Assembly (NCBI GenBank): GCA_041913505.1
Contig: JAYSFC010000013.1
Span: 1 to 40,790, forward strand
Direction: 5' to 3'
DNA length: 40,790 nucleotides
Origin: JAYSFC01 sp041913505
GTDB lineage: Bacteria > Pseudomonadota > Gammaproteobacteria > Burkholderiales > Burkholderiaceae_C
Part shown: in pieces, positions 1-8,723 of the stretch
Layout of the letters: every line of letters starts with the position of its first letter
Numbering within the stretch: the first letter of the stretch is position 1
Program-made: the position numbers and the translations under genes
Notes under the pieces: generated by a model
Seen by the model: only the letters and a program-made list of their open reading frames with translations
The model's database searches: none
Told to the model about the DNA's origin: nothing

Positions 1-54
1 TGCGGGTGCGGGTGCGGGTGCGGGTGCGGGTGCGGGTGCGGGTGCGGGTGCGGG
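1..54. repeat. Hexanucleotide tandem repeat, nine copies of TGCGGG
   Basis: Nine perfect copies of TGCGGG occupy the left edge and may continue outside. They are in frame with the minus-strand kinase and encode alternating Pro and Ala. Gain or loss of a unit changes linker length by two residues without shifting the frame. Confidence 0.95.
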
Positions 55-1227
55 CCCAGGAGCCACGGCAGGCGCATCAGACACGCCCAGTTGCAGCAAG
101 GGGTCCAGCGGGCCCGATGCCAGCTCCATATCCACCGGCAGCGGAGCCGGCGCAGCGCCAGAATGCTCCGGTGCAGACACGGCCGCAGGCGCCGCTAACG
201 GAGCCGGCTCGGTGGGCTGCGTGCGCGGAGTGATCACCGTAGCCAGGTACGCCTCTTCGGCCGCAGCGGGTGATGGCACGGCCGCTGGGGCTACACGCGG
301 TTCGGGGGCCGTAGCTGCCACGGAGGCTGGGGCGCTCCATCCCAATGCGGCACGCAGTTCGTCGATGCTCTGGTAGCGGTCAGCCGGCATGACGCCCAGC
401 GCCTTCATGACGACCGCACAGAACGGGGCGGAAAAGCGGTCGCCCACCAGATCGCCCACGGGTTTGAGTGGGTCACTGATCATGCGCGATATCGCCTGCA
501 CCGGGATCTTGCCCGTCATGGCGTGGTAGAGCACGCCGCCCACCGCGTAGACGTCGGTCCACGCGCCCTGCTGCATCGAGCCGTCGTCCGAATACTGCTC
601 CACGGGCGCGAATCCCGGCTTGAGCACGGTGGTCAGTGCCTGCGTCATGCCACCGATGATGCGGCGCGCCGCGCCAAAATCCATGAGCACCGACTTGCCG
701 CCCGGCATGACCAGGATGTTGTCGGGCGCCACATCGCGGTGGTAACACTTCTCGCGGTGCAGCACGGCCAGCGCCTGCAGGATGGGATCGAGGCTTTCGC
801 GCAGCCAGTCCTCGGTCACCACCTCGGGCGTAGCGCGCACGATCTCGCGCAGCGAGGGCCCGCGGTAGTAGCGCATGGCCATGTACGCCGACCCGTTGCC
901 CTCCCAGAAGCGGAACACCTCGACCAGCGACGGATAGGAAAAGCGCGCCAGCATCTTGGCCTCGTTGATGAAGCTCGACAGCCCCGCCGCGAAGGTCTTG
1001 CGGTGCTCCTCGGACTTGACCTGCACCGTGCCATCGGGGGCGCGCTGCGCAAAAGCCGAGGGAAGGTATTCCTTGATCGCCACGATGCGGTCCAGCGAGG
1101 TGTCGTGGGCGCTGTAGACGATGCCGAATCCCCCTTCACCGACCACGCCGGTGATCTCGAATTCACCCAGGCGGCTGCCCACGGGCAGCGCCTGGGAGGC
1201 GGTAGAGGCTGGAGATGCTGTGCTCAT
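1..1227 (-). CDS. Serine/threonine protein kinase, C-terminus cut by window edge
   Basis: An open minus-strand frame starts at ATG 1227 and runs through base 1, so 409 codons are present and the C-terminus is missing. Eukaryotic-type kinase signatures are visible: glycine-rich loop GEGGFGIVY (about 30-38), VAIK lysine at 52, alpha-C glutamate at 89, catalytic loop HRDVAPDN (163-170) and DFG (183-185). The usual Lys of HRDxKxxN is Ala here. After about residue 270 the sequence becomes Ala/Pro-rich and ends in a pure Pro-Ala stretch encoded by a hexanucleotide repeat. By analogy with its neighbour, a membrane segment and a sensor domain may follow outside the window. It lies 42 bases downstream of the second kinase, so co-transcription is likely. 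T6SS clusters often encode PpkA-type kinases that control assembly, and that role is inferred here from context. Confidence 0.9.
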   Translation of the reverse strand, partial: MSTASPASTASQALPVGSRLGEFEITGVVGEGGFGIVYSAHDTSLDRIVAIKEYLPSAFAQRAPDGTVQVKSEEHRKTFAAGLSSFINEAKMLARFSYPSLVEVFRFWEGNGSAYMAMRYYRGPSLREIVRATPEVVTEDWLRESLDPILQALAVLHREKCYHRDVAPDNILVMPGGKSVLMDFGAARRIIGGMTQALTTVLKPGFAPVEQYSDDGSMQQGAWTDVYAVGGVLYHAMTGKIPVQAISRMISDPLKPVGDLVGDRFSAPFCAVVMKALGVMPADRYQSIDELRAALGWSAPASVAATAPEPRVAPAAVPSPAAAEEAYLATVITPRTQPTEPAPLAAPAAVSAPEHSGAAPAPLPVDMELASGPLDPLLQLGVSDAPAVAPGPAPAPAPAPAPAPAPAPA

Positions 1228-1269
1228 GGCGGTGGTGGGTTGGTGATGACGGGGTGGGACGGCGCGCCG

Positions 1270-2847
1270 CTACTTGAAGGTATGGCTCAGCGAAACCGGC
1301 GCGTCGGCCGAGATCTGGACGGTCTTTTTGAACGCAGGCGCGTTGGGCTTGGCGATCTCGACTTCATGCGAGCCTTCGGGCAGCTCGATGCGGCGCAACT
1401 GGCTGGCATTGGAAATGCCACGCGTCACGCCATCGATCGCTACCGAGCCCCAGGGCACGACGGAGAGATTCAGAACCCCCGTGCGCGCGACGGGAGGTGC
1501 CACCACGGCGGGCGCGGCCGCAACGGCCACAGCAGGTTCGGTGGCAGGCACCGGGGGAGCCGCGGGCGATGGCGCCACCGGCGGCGCTGCAGGCGCAGGC
1601 GCGGGAGCGGCGGCCGGCGTCGGGCTGGCCGTGGCGACCGGGGAGGCCGGCCTGCCGGACTGGTACCAGGCCAATCCGCCGCCCGCAGCCAGCAGTACCC
1701 CTGCCACCACCGCCGCCACGCCCCGGTTCCAGGCCGGTGTCTCGGCCTGCGGCCGGTAGGACGCCGTGTCGGCATCAGCCTGCAGCTCGGGCTCGGGGGC
1801 CTCCATTTGCGGCGCGGCGACGGGCACCGTCACTGGCAAGGGCGGCGCCGGGCCGGTGGCGGCCACGGTGGCATCGGCGGCAGGCGTCTGCGCAGTCACA
1901 GGCTTGGGGGCCTTGGGCAGCGTGATCGTGAGCGACGGCGCCACGGTCCAGCCCAAGAGATCGCGCAGTTCACGCACGCTCTGCACACGGTCTTCGACGC
2001 GCATGGCCATGGCGCGGGCCACGGCGTCGGAAAAGCGCTCGGAGAACGCATCGCCCATCAGTTCGCTGATCTTGGGCAGGGGATCGGTGATCATGCGCGA
2101 CACGGCTTGCAAAGGCGCCTTGCCGGTGGCCATGTGGTACAGCACCCCGCCCAGGGCGTAGACATCGGTCCAGGCGCCTTGCTTCAGCGTGCCGTCGTCC
2201 ACGTACTGCTCAATGGGCGCATAGCCGGGCTTCAGCACCGTGGTCAGCGCCTGGGTGCCATCCCCGATGATGCGGCGCGCGGAACCGAAGTCGAGCAGCA
2301 CGGGCCGGTCGTTGTCGGTCAGCATGATGTTGTCGGGCGCGATGTCACGGTGGAACACCTGCTCGCGGTGCAGCATCTCGATCGCATCGAAGATCGGCGC
2401 CATGATCTGCGCGATGGCCTCCTCGTCAAAGCCTTGGGGCATGCGCTGCAGCCGCTGGCGCAGCGTTTCGCCCGCGTAGTAACGCATCGCCATGTAGGCC
2501 GTACCGTTGGCCTCCCAGAAGCGGTAAACCTCCACGAGCGCCGGGTGGGCAAACTTGGCCAGCAGCTTGGCTTCCTTGATGAAGCTCTGCAGGCCGGCAT
2601 CGAAGGTGGCGCGCTGGTTCGCGGCCCGCACGGCCACACGCACGCCGTCGACCCGCCCCGCAAAGGAGGCCGGCATGAACTCCTTGAGTGCGACGGTGCG
2701 GTCCAGCGAGTTGTCGCGCGCGAGGTAGACGATGCCGAACCCGCCTTCGCCCACCAGGCCCACGATCTCGAAGTCCGACACCACCGTGCCGATCGGCAGG
2801 CAGTTGGCATGGCTTGCCAGCAACGAAGACGATGATGAATCAGTCAC
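1270..2847 (-). CDS. Serine/threonine protein kinase with transmembrane segment and PEGA-like C-terminus
   Basis: Predicted 525-residue membrane-anchored kinase. The kinase domain spans about 22-300: GEGGFGIVY loop (33-41), VALK lysine 55, HRDIAPDN catalytic loop (166-173, Ala in place of the usual Lys) and DFG (186-188). A Pro/Ala-rich linker leads to a single transmembrane helix (about 376-396). A second Pro/Ala linker follows, then a PEGA-like domain (about 457-525) that would face the periplasm. I chose GTG 2847 because an AAGAGG Shine-Dalgarno sits just upstream and the length matches the paralogue; GTG 2850 and GTG 2883 are in-frame alternatives. It sits between the MORN gene and the first kinase on the same strand. 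The role in T6SS post-translational control is inferred from location, and its substrate is unknown. Confidence 0.93.
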   Translation of the reverse strand: MTDSSSSSLLASHANCLPIGTVVSDFEIVGLVGEGGFGIVYLARDNSLDRTVALKEFMPASFAGRVDGVRVAVRAANQRATFDAGLQSFIKEAKLLAKFAHPALVEVYRFWEANGTAYMAMRYYAGETLRQRLQRMPQGFDEEAIAQIMAPIFDAIEMLHREQVFHRDIAPDNIMLTDNDRPVLLDFGSARRIIGDGTQALTTVLKPGYAPIEQYVDDGTLKQGAWTDVYALGGVLYHMATGKAPLQAVSRMITDPLPKISELMGDAFSERFSDAVARAMAMRVEDRVQSVRELRDLLGWTVAPSLTITLPKAPKPVTAQTPAADATVAATGPAPPLPVTVPVAAPQMEAPEPELQADADTASYRPQAETPAWNRGVAAVVAGVLLAAGGGLAWYQSGRPASPVATASPTPAAAPAPAPAAPPVAPSPAAPPVPATEPAVAVAAAPAVVAPPVARTGVLNLSVVPWGSVAIDGVTRGISNASQLRRIELPEGSHEVEIAKPNAPAFKKTVQISADAPVSLSHTFK

Positions 2848-2910
2848 CACATCGCACCTCTTGTTCTTGCCCCACAAAACCACCCACAGGGCCCATGCCC
2901 GCTCTACGCT

Positions 2911-4755
2911 CTAGAACGACAGGCCGACTTCCGTCTTGCCCTTGAACTGGGTACTGCCCACCATGCGCGAACGGAAAGCCGTCGTGGCCGCAGCGCGGCC
3001 CTCGCTGACCAGCGCATCGGCGGCGCCCTTGTCGGCCCCCATCAATGCCACATCGGTCACCTGGATCTGTACGCCTTCGCGCGGGATGTTCACGTCCCGG
3101 ATGCGCCCCTTGACCTCGAACTGGTAGACGACGCGCTGGCAGCTCGGCCCCGTGCCGCTCACGCAGTACGGAAAATCTTGCCGGTAGGCGACGAGGCCGC
3201 CAATCAGCGCCCTGGCCTGCTCGGTGCGCTCATCCTGGTCCTTGGCCTGCTTGCGCTCGGCAACCTCGAGGGCTGCGATTTTTTGCTTGGCCAGGCTGTG
3301 GCGCGCGCATTCGTCCTCGGGGTAGTTCTCCATGAAGCGGCGCAGGGCCTGCACGGTGCGCGCCGCGTTATAAGCCTTGGAACACAGCGTCGCACGCGAA
3401 ACCGCCGGCGCCCCCGCCGGGCTGCTTGCGGCCACGGCGGGCTCGGGCTCGGCTGGGGACGACGCAGAGCGGCCTGGCGCACCGTCGGTCTGGAACGACA
3501 TGGTGCCCAGCGACGTGGGCTTGCCGGCATCGAACACGCCCACGAACTGGTCTCCAGATCCCCAGCGGTAAATGCCCTTGCCCTGCGGTACGCCGTCACG
3601 GACCTCGCCAACGTAGGTGTCGCCCGAGGGAAAGGCAATGCGCCCTTCGCCCGTGGCTTGGTCGCTCACCCAAGCGCCCACGTAGGTGCTTCCATCGGGA
3701 AAACGCATGCTGCCCTGGCCTTGGCGCCGGTCATCGAGCCAATCGCCCTCGTAGCGCAGGCCGCTCTTCCATTCCGCGATACCGTGGCCCGCACGCTTGT
3801 TGCGCACCCAGTCGCCGCTGTAACGGTCCCCCTCGCGGTTGGTCCAGGTGCCCACCCCCGTGCGGTCCCCGGCCACAAAAGCGCCCTCGTACAGATCGCC
3901 GTTGGCTGAGCGCAGCGAACCCTGCCCCGAAGGCTGGTCCGCGCTCCACTCCCCTGTGTAGACCGATTGGTTGCCGAAGTACATGGTGCCCTTGCCCTGG
4001 CGCTTTCCCTGGCGCACTTCTCCCACGTACCGGTCACCTCCCGACAGACGCCACTCCCCTTGGCCATCAGGCAGCCCATCGCGCCAATCTCCCGCGTAGG
4101 ACTGCCCATTGGCCCAAGTGAACGTGCCACGGCCCACCTTGTTGCCGTTCTCCAGCCGCCCTTCGTAGCGCTGACCATCGTCGTACACCACAACGCCAGT
4201 GCCCGAGATCAGCCCCCGCGGCCCACTCACGAAATCGCCGCGGTACGTCGCATTGGTCGCCCGGATCTCCCTGCCCGCCCCCTGGGCCTGGCCTGAGAGT
4301 GGGGGTACCGGCGGGGGTGGGGAAGGAGGTGTGGCAGCGGCCGTGGTCGCCACCACGGGGAACACCTCGGACCTGCGCACCGTCGTCGCATGCAGCTGCA
4401 TGACCGCTGGCGCCACCTGGCTCTGGCAATCGACGCCAGCGGTGCGGCAATCCTCGAGCTGCTCGGTACGCACCAGACGGCCATCCGCAAAGCGCGCCCG
4501 CAAGATGTAACGAAGTTCACCGCCGCTGAAGGCGTAGACGCTGCCCACTCCCTGGGCGCGCCCCTGGCTGCATTCGCCACTCCAGGAAACCGTCAGCGGG
4601 TCGAGCGCGGGCAGGTCGGACAGCTGGCAACCGGATTTGATGTCTCGGGCCTCTGCCGCCGCTGCGGACTGGGAAGCCCCCAGGAAAAGCCCCGGCCCCA
4701 CAAGCAGGCTTGCACACGTTCCGACCCAAGCGTTCACGAAGCGGCTGAACTGCAT
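2911..4755 (-). CDS. Secreted MORN-repeat protein next to T6SS kinases
   Basis: Predicted 614 residues starting at ATG 4755, preceded by GAGGT. The open frame extends further upstream to 5253, but that part overlaps tssA antisense and has no signal sequence, so I reject it. An N-terminal hydrophobic segment followed by an Ala-rich stretch (about 10-36) looks like a signal peptide. A Cys-containing region (about 40-120) and a Pro-rich linker (about 140-155) follow. About ten to eleven MORN repeats of roughly 23 residues (pattern YxGxWxxGxxxGxG) cover about 171-425. A helical stretch and a separate C-terminal domain (about 480-614) complete it. MORN repeats in other proteins bind lipids or proteins. 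Its place upstream of two kinases and divergent from tssA suggests an envelope sensor or scaffold for the T6SS. Function is otherwise unknown. Confidence 0.88.
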   Translation of the reverse strand: MQFSRFVNAWVGTCASLLVGPGLFLGASQSAAAAEARDIKSGCQLSDLPALDPLTVSWSGECSQGRAQGVGSVYAFSGGELRYILRARFADGRLVRTEQLEDCRTAGVDCQSQVAPAVMQLHATTVRRSEVFPVVATTAAATPPSPPPPVPPLSGQAQGAGREIRATNATYRGDFVSGPRGLISGTGVVVYDDGQRYEGRLENGNKVGRGTFTWANGQSYAGDWRDGLPDGQGEWRLSGGDRYVGEVRQGKRQGKGTMYFGNQSVYTGEWSADQPSGQGSLRSANGDLYEGAFVAGDRTGVGTWTNREGDRYSGDWVRNKRAGHGIAEWKSGLRYEGDWLDDRRQGQGSMRFPDGSTYVGAWVSDQATGEGRIAFPSGDTYVGEVRDGVPQGKGIYRWGSGDQFVGVFDAGKPTSLGTMSFQTDGAPGRSASSPAEPEPAVAASSPAGAPAVSRATLCSKAYNAARTVQALRRFMENYPEDECARHSLAKQKIAALEVAERKQAKDQDERTEQARALIGGLVAYRQDFPYCVSGTGPSCQRVVYQFEVKGRIRDVNIPREGVQIQVTDVALMGADKGAADALVSEGRAAATTAFRSRMVGSTQFKGKTEVGLSF

Positions 4756-4849
4756 GACTGGACCTCGCCCGATGCGGATTGACCCGAGGAGCCACGCGGC
4801 CCCATGGCGGGGCACGCGCTGTGCAGGATCATGCGTGCTTGTTGCCTGC

Positions 4850-4879
4850 TTGTAAATATCTGGCAGATCGGCATATAGT
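4850..4879 (+). promoter_or_regulatory. Possible sigma70-type promoter for the tssA operon
   Basis: The 193-base divergent region between the MORN gene and tssA holds TTGTAA (4850-4855) and TATAGT (4874-4879) separated by 18 bases, in a locally AT-richer patch. The match is moderate. I saw no convincing sigma54 GG/GC element. Confidence 0.35.
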
Positions 4880-4948
4880 TGTTGCGCTCGCTGCGATACG
4901 GCACCCATCCCGGTGCTCCTGCGGCCGGGCTGAAGCGGGGGCGCAGCG

Positions 4949-5965
4949 GTGATCAATCTCAGCGGCTTTGCGGAACCAGTCGATTCGCCGGCGCCCTGCG
5001 GGCCCGATTGCGAGTACGAAGGGGATTTCCTCGCTCTGGCGCTTGCAGCCCAAGGCAAGCCCGAACAGCAGTTCGGCGACGCCATCATTCCCGCAGTAGA
5101 CCCCGACTGGCGCGCCGTGGACCAGATGGCCCGCGATCTGCTCGGCCGCACAAAGGACCTGCGCGTGGCCACGCTGCTCACCACGGCAGTGACCGTGCTG
5201 CAAGGCATCGCAGGGTTCGCTGCCGGCGTGCAGCTGGTGCATCTGCTGTGCACGCGCTACTGGGGCGACGTCCACCCCCGCATGGACGCCGACGGCGAAC
5301 ACGACCCCTTCATGCGCGCCAGCGCACTGGCGGAGCTCGGCAACGCCGACCTGTTGAAGGCTCTGCGCGGCGCGGAATTGCTGAGCCGCCCCCTGCCCAT
5401 CACCCTGCGCGACCTCGAGCAGCTCAGCAGCCGCGATGGCGCGGCCCGCTATACCGAACCCCAGGTGCTTTCGGCCCTCGCCGACGGGTTTGCCGACTCT
5501 GCCGGCGCCGAGGCGTTTCAGAGCGCCCATGCGGGCCTTACGGCCCTGGAGCAATACCTGGGCGAGCAGTTGGGTGCCGACCGACCCGACTGGTCGGCGC
5601 TACAAGCCCTGCTGCACAGTGCCCACGCCGTGGTGCAGCGCGTCCACCCGGGCGCCGCTGCGGCCACCCTGGATGGTGAAGCACCCACCGAGAACGCGCT
5701 CGATGGCGGCGCCGCGGCACTTGTCGCCGCATCGCCCGCACCCGGCGAAATCCGCTCGCGCGAAGACGTGCGCCGTGCGCTGCGCCGCATCGACGACTAC
5801 CTGCAGCGCAATGAACCCAGCAACCCGGCCGCGCTGTTCGTGCGACGCGCAGAAAGCATGCTCGACAAGAGCTTCATGGACATCATCCGCGACCTGGCGC
5901 CCGACGCCATCTCGCACCTCGAAATGATCGCGGGCAGCGCATCGGCGTCCGACCCCTCTTCCTGA
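4949..5965 (+). CDS. tssA: Type VI secretion system protein TssA (ImpA N-terminal domain)
   Basis: 338 residues, starting at GTG 4949 with a G-rich Shine-Dalgarno. The N-terminal ImpA-type region includes the PCGPDCEYEGDFLAL stretch (about 17-31) and a YWGDVHP motif, both characteristic of TssA. A variable middle and a C-terminal region typical of short TssA proteins follow, including RREDVRRALRRIDDYL-like helices and a conserved PSNPAALFVRRAE segment. The family caps the growing sheath and helps recruit tube and sheath to the baseplate. It is the first gene of a long plus-strand T6SS operon and is followed after 66 bases by tssB. Confidence 0.92.
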   Translation: MINLSGFAEPVDSPAPCGPDCEYEGDFLALALAAQGKPEQQFGDAIIPAVDPDWRAVDQMARDLLGRTKDLRVATLLTTAVTVLQGIAGFAAGVQLVHLLCTRYWGDVHPRMDADGEHDPFMRASALAELGNADLLKALRGAELLSRPLPITLRDLEQLSSRDGAARYTEPQVLSALADGFADSAGAEAFQSAHAGLTALEQYLGEQLGADRPDWSALQALLHSAHAVVQRVHPGAAAATLDGEAPTENALDGGAAALVAASPAPGEIRSREDVRRALRRIDDYLQRNEPSNPAALFVRRAESMLDKSFMDIIRDLAPDAISHLEMIAGSASASDPSS

Positions 5966-6031
5966 AAACACCGAAAGCCACACCGCCTCCCTCCACCGCA
6001 GCCTTTTCATTCACGACGAAAGGAATTCACC

Positions 6032-6547
6032 ATGTCGACCAAGAAAAGCGGCCAGAAATGGATAGCGAAGAACCGGGCGCCACGGGTGCAGATCGAATAC
6101 GACGTGGAGGTCTACGGCTCGGAAAAGAAGGTGCAGATTCCGTTCGTGATGGGCGTGATGGCCGAGCTGTCGGGCAAGTCCGAGGTGGCGCTACCCGACA
6201 TCGCCGATCGCAAGTTCACCGAGATCGACTTCGACAACTTCGATGCGCGCATGAAGGCCATCAAGCCGCGCGTGGCCTTCCAGGTGCCAAACACGCTGGG
6301 AGGCGATGGCTATCTTGCGGTAGACGTGAGCTTCGAGAGCCTCGACGACTTCTCGCCCGCGGCCGTGGCGCGCAAGGTGGGAGCGCTCAACCAGTTGCTT
6401 GAAGCGCGCACGCAACTCCATAACCTGCTGTCCTACATGGATGGCAAGTCGGGCGCCGAGGAGCTGCTGGCCAAGGTGCTGCAGGACCCGACACTGCTCA
6501 ACGCCCTGTCATCCGCCCCCAAGCCCCAGGACGGCAACCCGGCCTGA
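6032..6547 (+). CDS. tssB: T6SS contractile sheath small subunit TssB
   Basis: 171 residues, with AAAGGAA upstream of the ATG. It opens with the family pattern MSTKKSGQKWIAKNRAPRV, and motifs such as PFVMGVMAELSG and FDARMKAIKPRVAF follow. Length is normal for TssB/VipA. The protein assembles with TssC into the cytoplasmic sheath that contracts to drive the Hcp tube. In TagJ-containing systems the TssB N-terminal helix is the known TagJ contact, and a tagJ gene lies three genes downstream. tssC follows after a 25-base gap, so co-translation is likely. Confidence 0.97.
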   Translation: MSTKKSGQKWIAKNRAPRVQIEYDVEVYGSEKKVQIPFVMGVMAELSGKSEVALPDIADRKFTEIDFDNFDARMKAIKPRVAFQVPNTLGGDGYLAVDVSFESLDDFSPAAVARKVGALNQLLEARTQLHNLLSYMDGKSGAEELLAKVLQDPTLLNALSSAPKPQDGNPA

Positions 6548-6572
6548 ACGGCCCATGCGAGGAGGAGCGACC

Positions 6573-8078
6573 ATGGCCACCGAAACCCAAACCACCGCAT
6601 CGCCGCTGGCACAAGTGCAGTTCCAGGGCAGCGAATTCGCATCGCTGCTGAGCAAGGAGTTCAAGCCCAAGACCGACGAGGCGCGTGGCGCCATCGAGAC
6701 GGCGGTGCAGACCCTGGCCCAGCAAGCGCTCACGCATGCCAAGACGATCTCCACCGATGCGTACCAGACCATCGAGTCCCTGATCGCCGAAATCGACCGC
6801 AAGCTCTCCGAGCAGCTCAACCTCATCATCCACCACGAGGACTTCCAGCGCCTCGAAGGCTCATGGCGGGGTCTCAAGTACCTGATCGACAACTCGGACC
6901 CCGACGAGATGCTGAAGATCCGGGTGCTCAACATCTCCAAGAACGAGCTGCGCAAGACCATGCGCCGCTACAAGGGCACGGGCTGGGACCAGAGCCCCGT
7001 GTTCAAGAAGCTCTACGAGGAAGAGTACGGGCAGTTCGGCGGAGAGCCCTACGGCTGCATCGTGGGTGACTACTTTTTCGACCACAGCGCGCCCGACGTG
7101 GAGCTACTGGGCGAGATGGCGCGCGTAGCCGCCGCCGCGCATGCGCCCTTCATTGCCGGGGCGTCGCCCACCATCATGCAGATGAGCACCTGGCAGGAGC
7201 TGTCCAACCCGCGAGATCTGACCAAGATCTTCGGCACCACCGAATACACGGCCTGGCGCTCGCTGCGCGAGGCCGACGACTCCAAGTACGTGGGCCTGGC
7301 CATGCCGCGCTATCTGGCGCGCATGCCCTACGGCGCCAAGACCAACCCGGTCGATGAATTCGACTTCGAGGAAGACACCGAAGGGGGTAGCCACGCCAAG
7401 TACTGCTGGTCGAACTCGGCTTTCGCGATGGCCGCCAACATCAACCGCTCGTTCAAGGAGTATGGCTGGTGCACCTCGATCCGCGGCGTGGAATCGGGCG
7501 GCGCCGTCTACGACCTGCCGGCCCATGCCTTCCCCTCGGACGACGGCGGCCTGGACCTCAAGTGCCCCACCGAGATCGCGATCAGCGACCGGCGCGAGGC
7601 CGAGCTGGCCAAGAATGGCTTCATGCCCCTGGTGCACCGAAAGAACACCGACCTGGCGGTGTTCATCGGCGCGCAGTCGCTCAACAAGCCCGCCGAGTAC
7701 TACGACCCCGACGCCACTGCCAACGCCAACCTGGCCGCACGCCTGCCCTACATGTTTGCGTGCTCACGCTTCGCGCACTACCTCAAGTGCATCGTGCGCG
7801 ACAAGATCGGCTCCTTCCGCGAGCGCGACGACATGCAGAAGTGGCTCAACGAATGGATCATGAACTACGTGGATGGCGACCCCGCCAACTCCACGCAAGA
7901 AACCAAGGCACGCAAACCACTGGCCGCCGCCGAGGTGGTGGTGGAGGAGGTGGAGGGCAACCCCGGCTACTACACCTCCAAGTTTTTCCTGCGCCCCCAC
8001 TACCAGCTCGAGGGCCTCACCGTGTCCTTGCGCCTGGTATCCAAGCTGCCCACCGCCAAGGCGGCGGGAACTGCATAG
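6573..8078 (+). CDS. tssC: T6SS contractile sheath large subunit TssC
   Basis: 501 residues starting at ATG 6573, preceded by a strong GGAGGAG. The frame is open further upstream to 6399, but that overlaps tssB and lacks similarity. Family hallmarks are visible: ETAVQTLAQQAL near the N-terminus, EDFQRLEGSWRGLKYLI, a GEPYGCIVGDYFFDH segment, and the C-terminal NPGYYTSKFFLRPHYQLEGL ending characteristic of TssC/VipB. It forms the sheath with TssB and is recycled by ClpV. A 126-base spacer separates it from hcp; this could hold a separate hcp promoter, but I could not identify one. Confidence 0.98.
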   Translation: MATETQTTASPLAQVQFQGSEFASLLSKEFKPKTDEARGAIETAVQTLAQQALTHAKTISTDAYQTIESLIAEIDRKLSEQLNLIIHHEDFQRLEGSWRGLKYLIDNSDPDEMLKIRVLNISKNELRKTMRRYKGTGWDQSPVFKKLYEEEYGQFGGEPYGCIVGDYFFDHSAPDVELLGEMARVAAAAHAPFIAGASPTIMQMSTWQELSNPRDLTKIFGTTEYTAWRSLREADDSKYVGLAMPRYLARMPYGAKTNPVDEFDFEEDTEGGSHAKYCWSNSAFAMAANINRSFKEYGWCTSIRGVESGGAVYDLPAHAFPSDDGGLDLKCPTEIAISDRREAELAKNGFMPLVHRKNTDLAVFIGAQSLNKPAEYYDPDATANANLAARLPYMFACSRFAHYLKCIVRDKIGSFRERDDMQKWLNEWIMNYVDGDPANSTQETKARKPLAAAEVVVEEVEGNPGYYTSKFFLRPHYQLEGLTVSLRLVSKLPTAKAAGTA

Positions 8079-8204
8079 CCCACAGCGAGCAAGCGCCGGC
8101 TCCGCGATCGCGGGACGGCCTGGTAGCGGTGCAGGCGGCTCGCGCATGCGGGCATGGCCGCCGCCCTGCACTGGTTGGTAAGCCGATGCGACAAGGAGTG
8201 AATC

Positions 8205-8687
8205 ATGGCTGGAAACCTGTTTTTGCAGATCGATGGCGTTACCGGGGAATGCACCGAGCAGGGGCACACCGGGTGGATCGACGTCATGAGCTATAGCGAG
8301 GGGCTGCACAACACCCAAAGCATCGGCTACGGCGGCGGCGGCGGGGTGGGCACTGTGCAGTACTCCGACATTCAGATCACCTGCCTCCTAGAGAAAGCCA
8401 TCCCCAGTCTCATGGCTGGCTGCGCCAGCAGCAAACACTATGGCACGGCGAAACTGCATGCCACCAAGATGGGCGGCGATAAAGGCTGGGTCTATCTCGA
8501 AGTGACGCTGACCGACGTGCTGGTCAGCAGCGTGCAGTTTTCCGGCGCGCAGAACGCCATGCCCATCGTGTCTGTGAGCCTCGCGTTCGCCAAGATCAAG
8601 ACCGAGTACTGGGAGCAGAACAAGGATGGCGGCAAAGGCTCGTCGAGCAACGCCGAGTGGGACGTCAAGAAGAACCAGAAAGCCTGA
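8205..8687 (+). CDS. hcp: T6SS inner tube protein Hcp (TssD)
   Basis: 160 residues with a clear AAGGAG Shine-Dalgarno. The Hcp pattern is evident: FLQIDGVTGE near the start, a GWIDVMSYS segment, the GKAT-like KLHATKMGGDKG region and a C-terminal AFAKIKTEYWEQN strand. Hexameric Hcp rings stack into the tube ejected by sheath contraction and can carry small effectors. Length is normal and no extension domain is fused. It sits between tssC and tagJ, as in P. aeruginosa HSI-I. Confidence 0.97.
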   Translation: MAGNLFLQIDGVTGECTEQGHTGWIDVMSYSEGLHNTQSIGYGGGGGVGTVQYSDIQITCLLEKAIPSLMAGCASSKHYGTAKLHATKMGGDKGWVYLEVTLTDVLVSSVQFSGAQNAMPIVSVSLAFAKIKTEYWEQNKDGGKGSSSNAEWDVKKNQKA

Positions 8688-8723
8688 ACCACCCGCCGCC
8701 CCGCACCTATCCGGAAAACCGCC

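Noticed and set aside
523..2835. Long plus-strand open frame antisense to the two kinases
   Set aside because: High-GC codon bias leaves antisense frames open. The predicted protein is His/Arg/Gly-rich with no motif, while both minus-strand frames have complete kinase signatures.
4756..5253. N-terminal extension of the MORN protein
   Set aside because: It would overlap tssA antisense, and the signal peptide and Shine-Dalgarno support ATG 4755.
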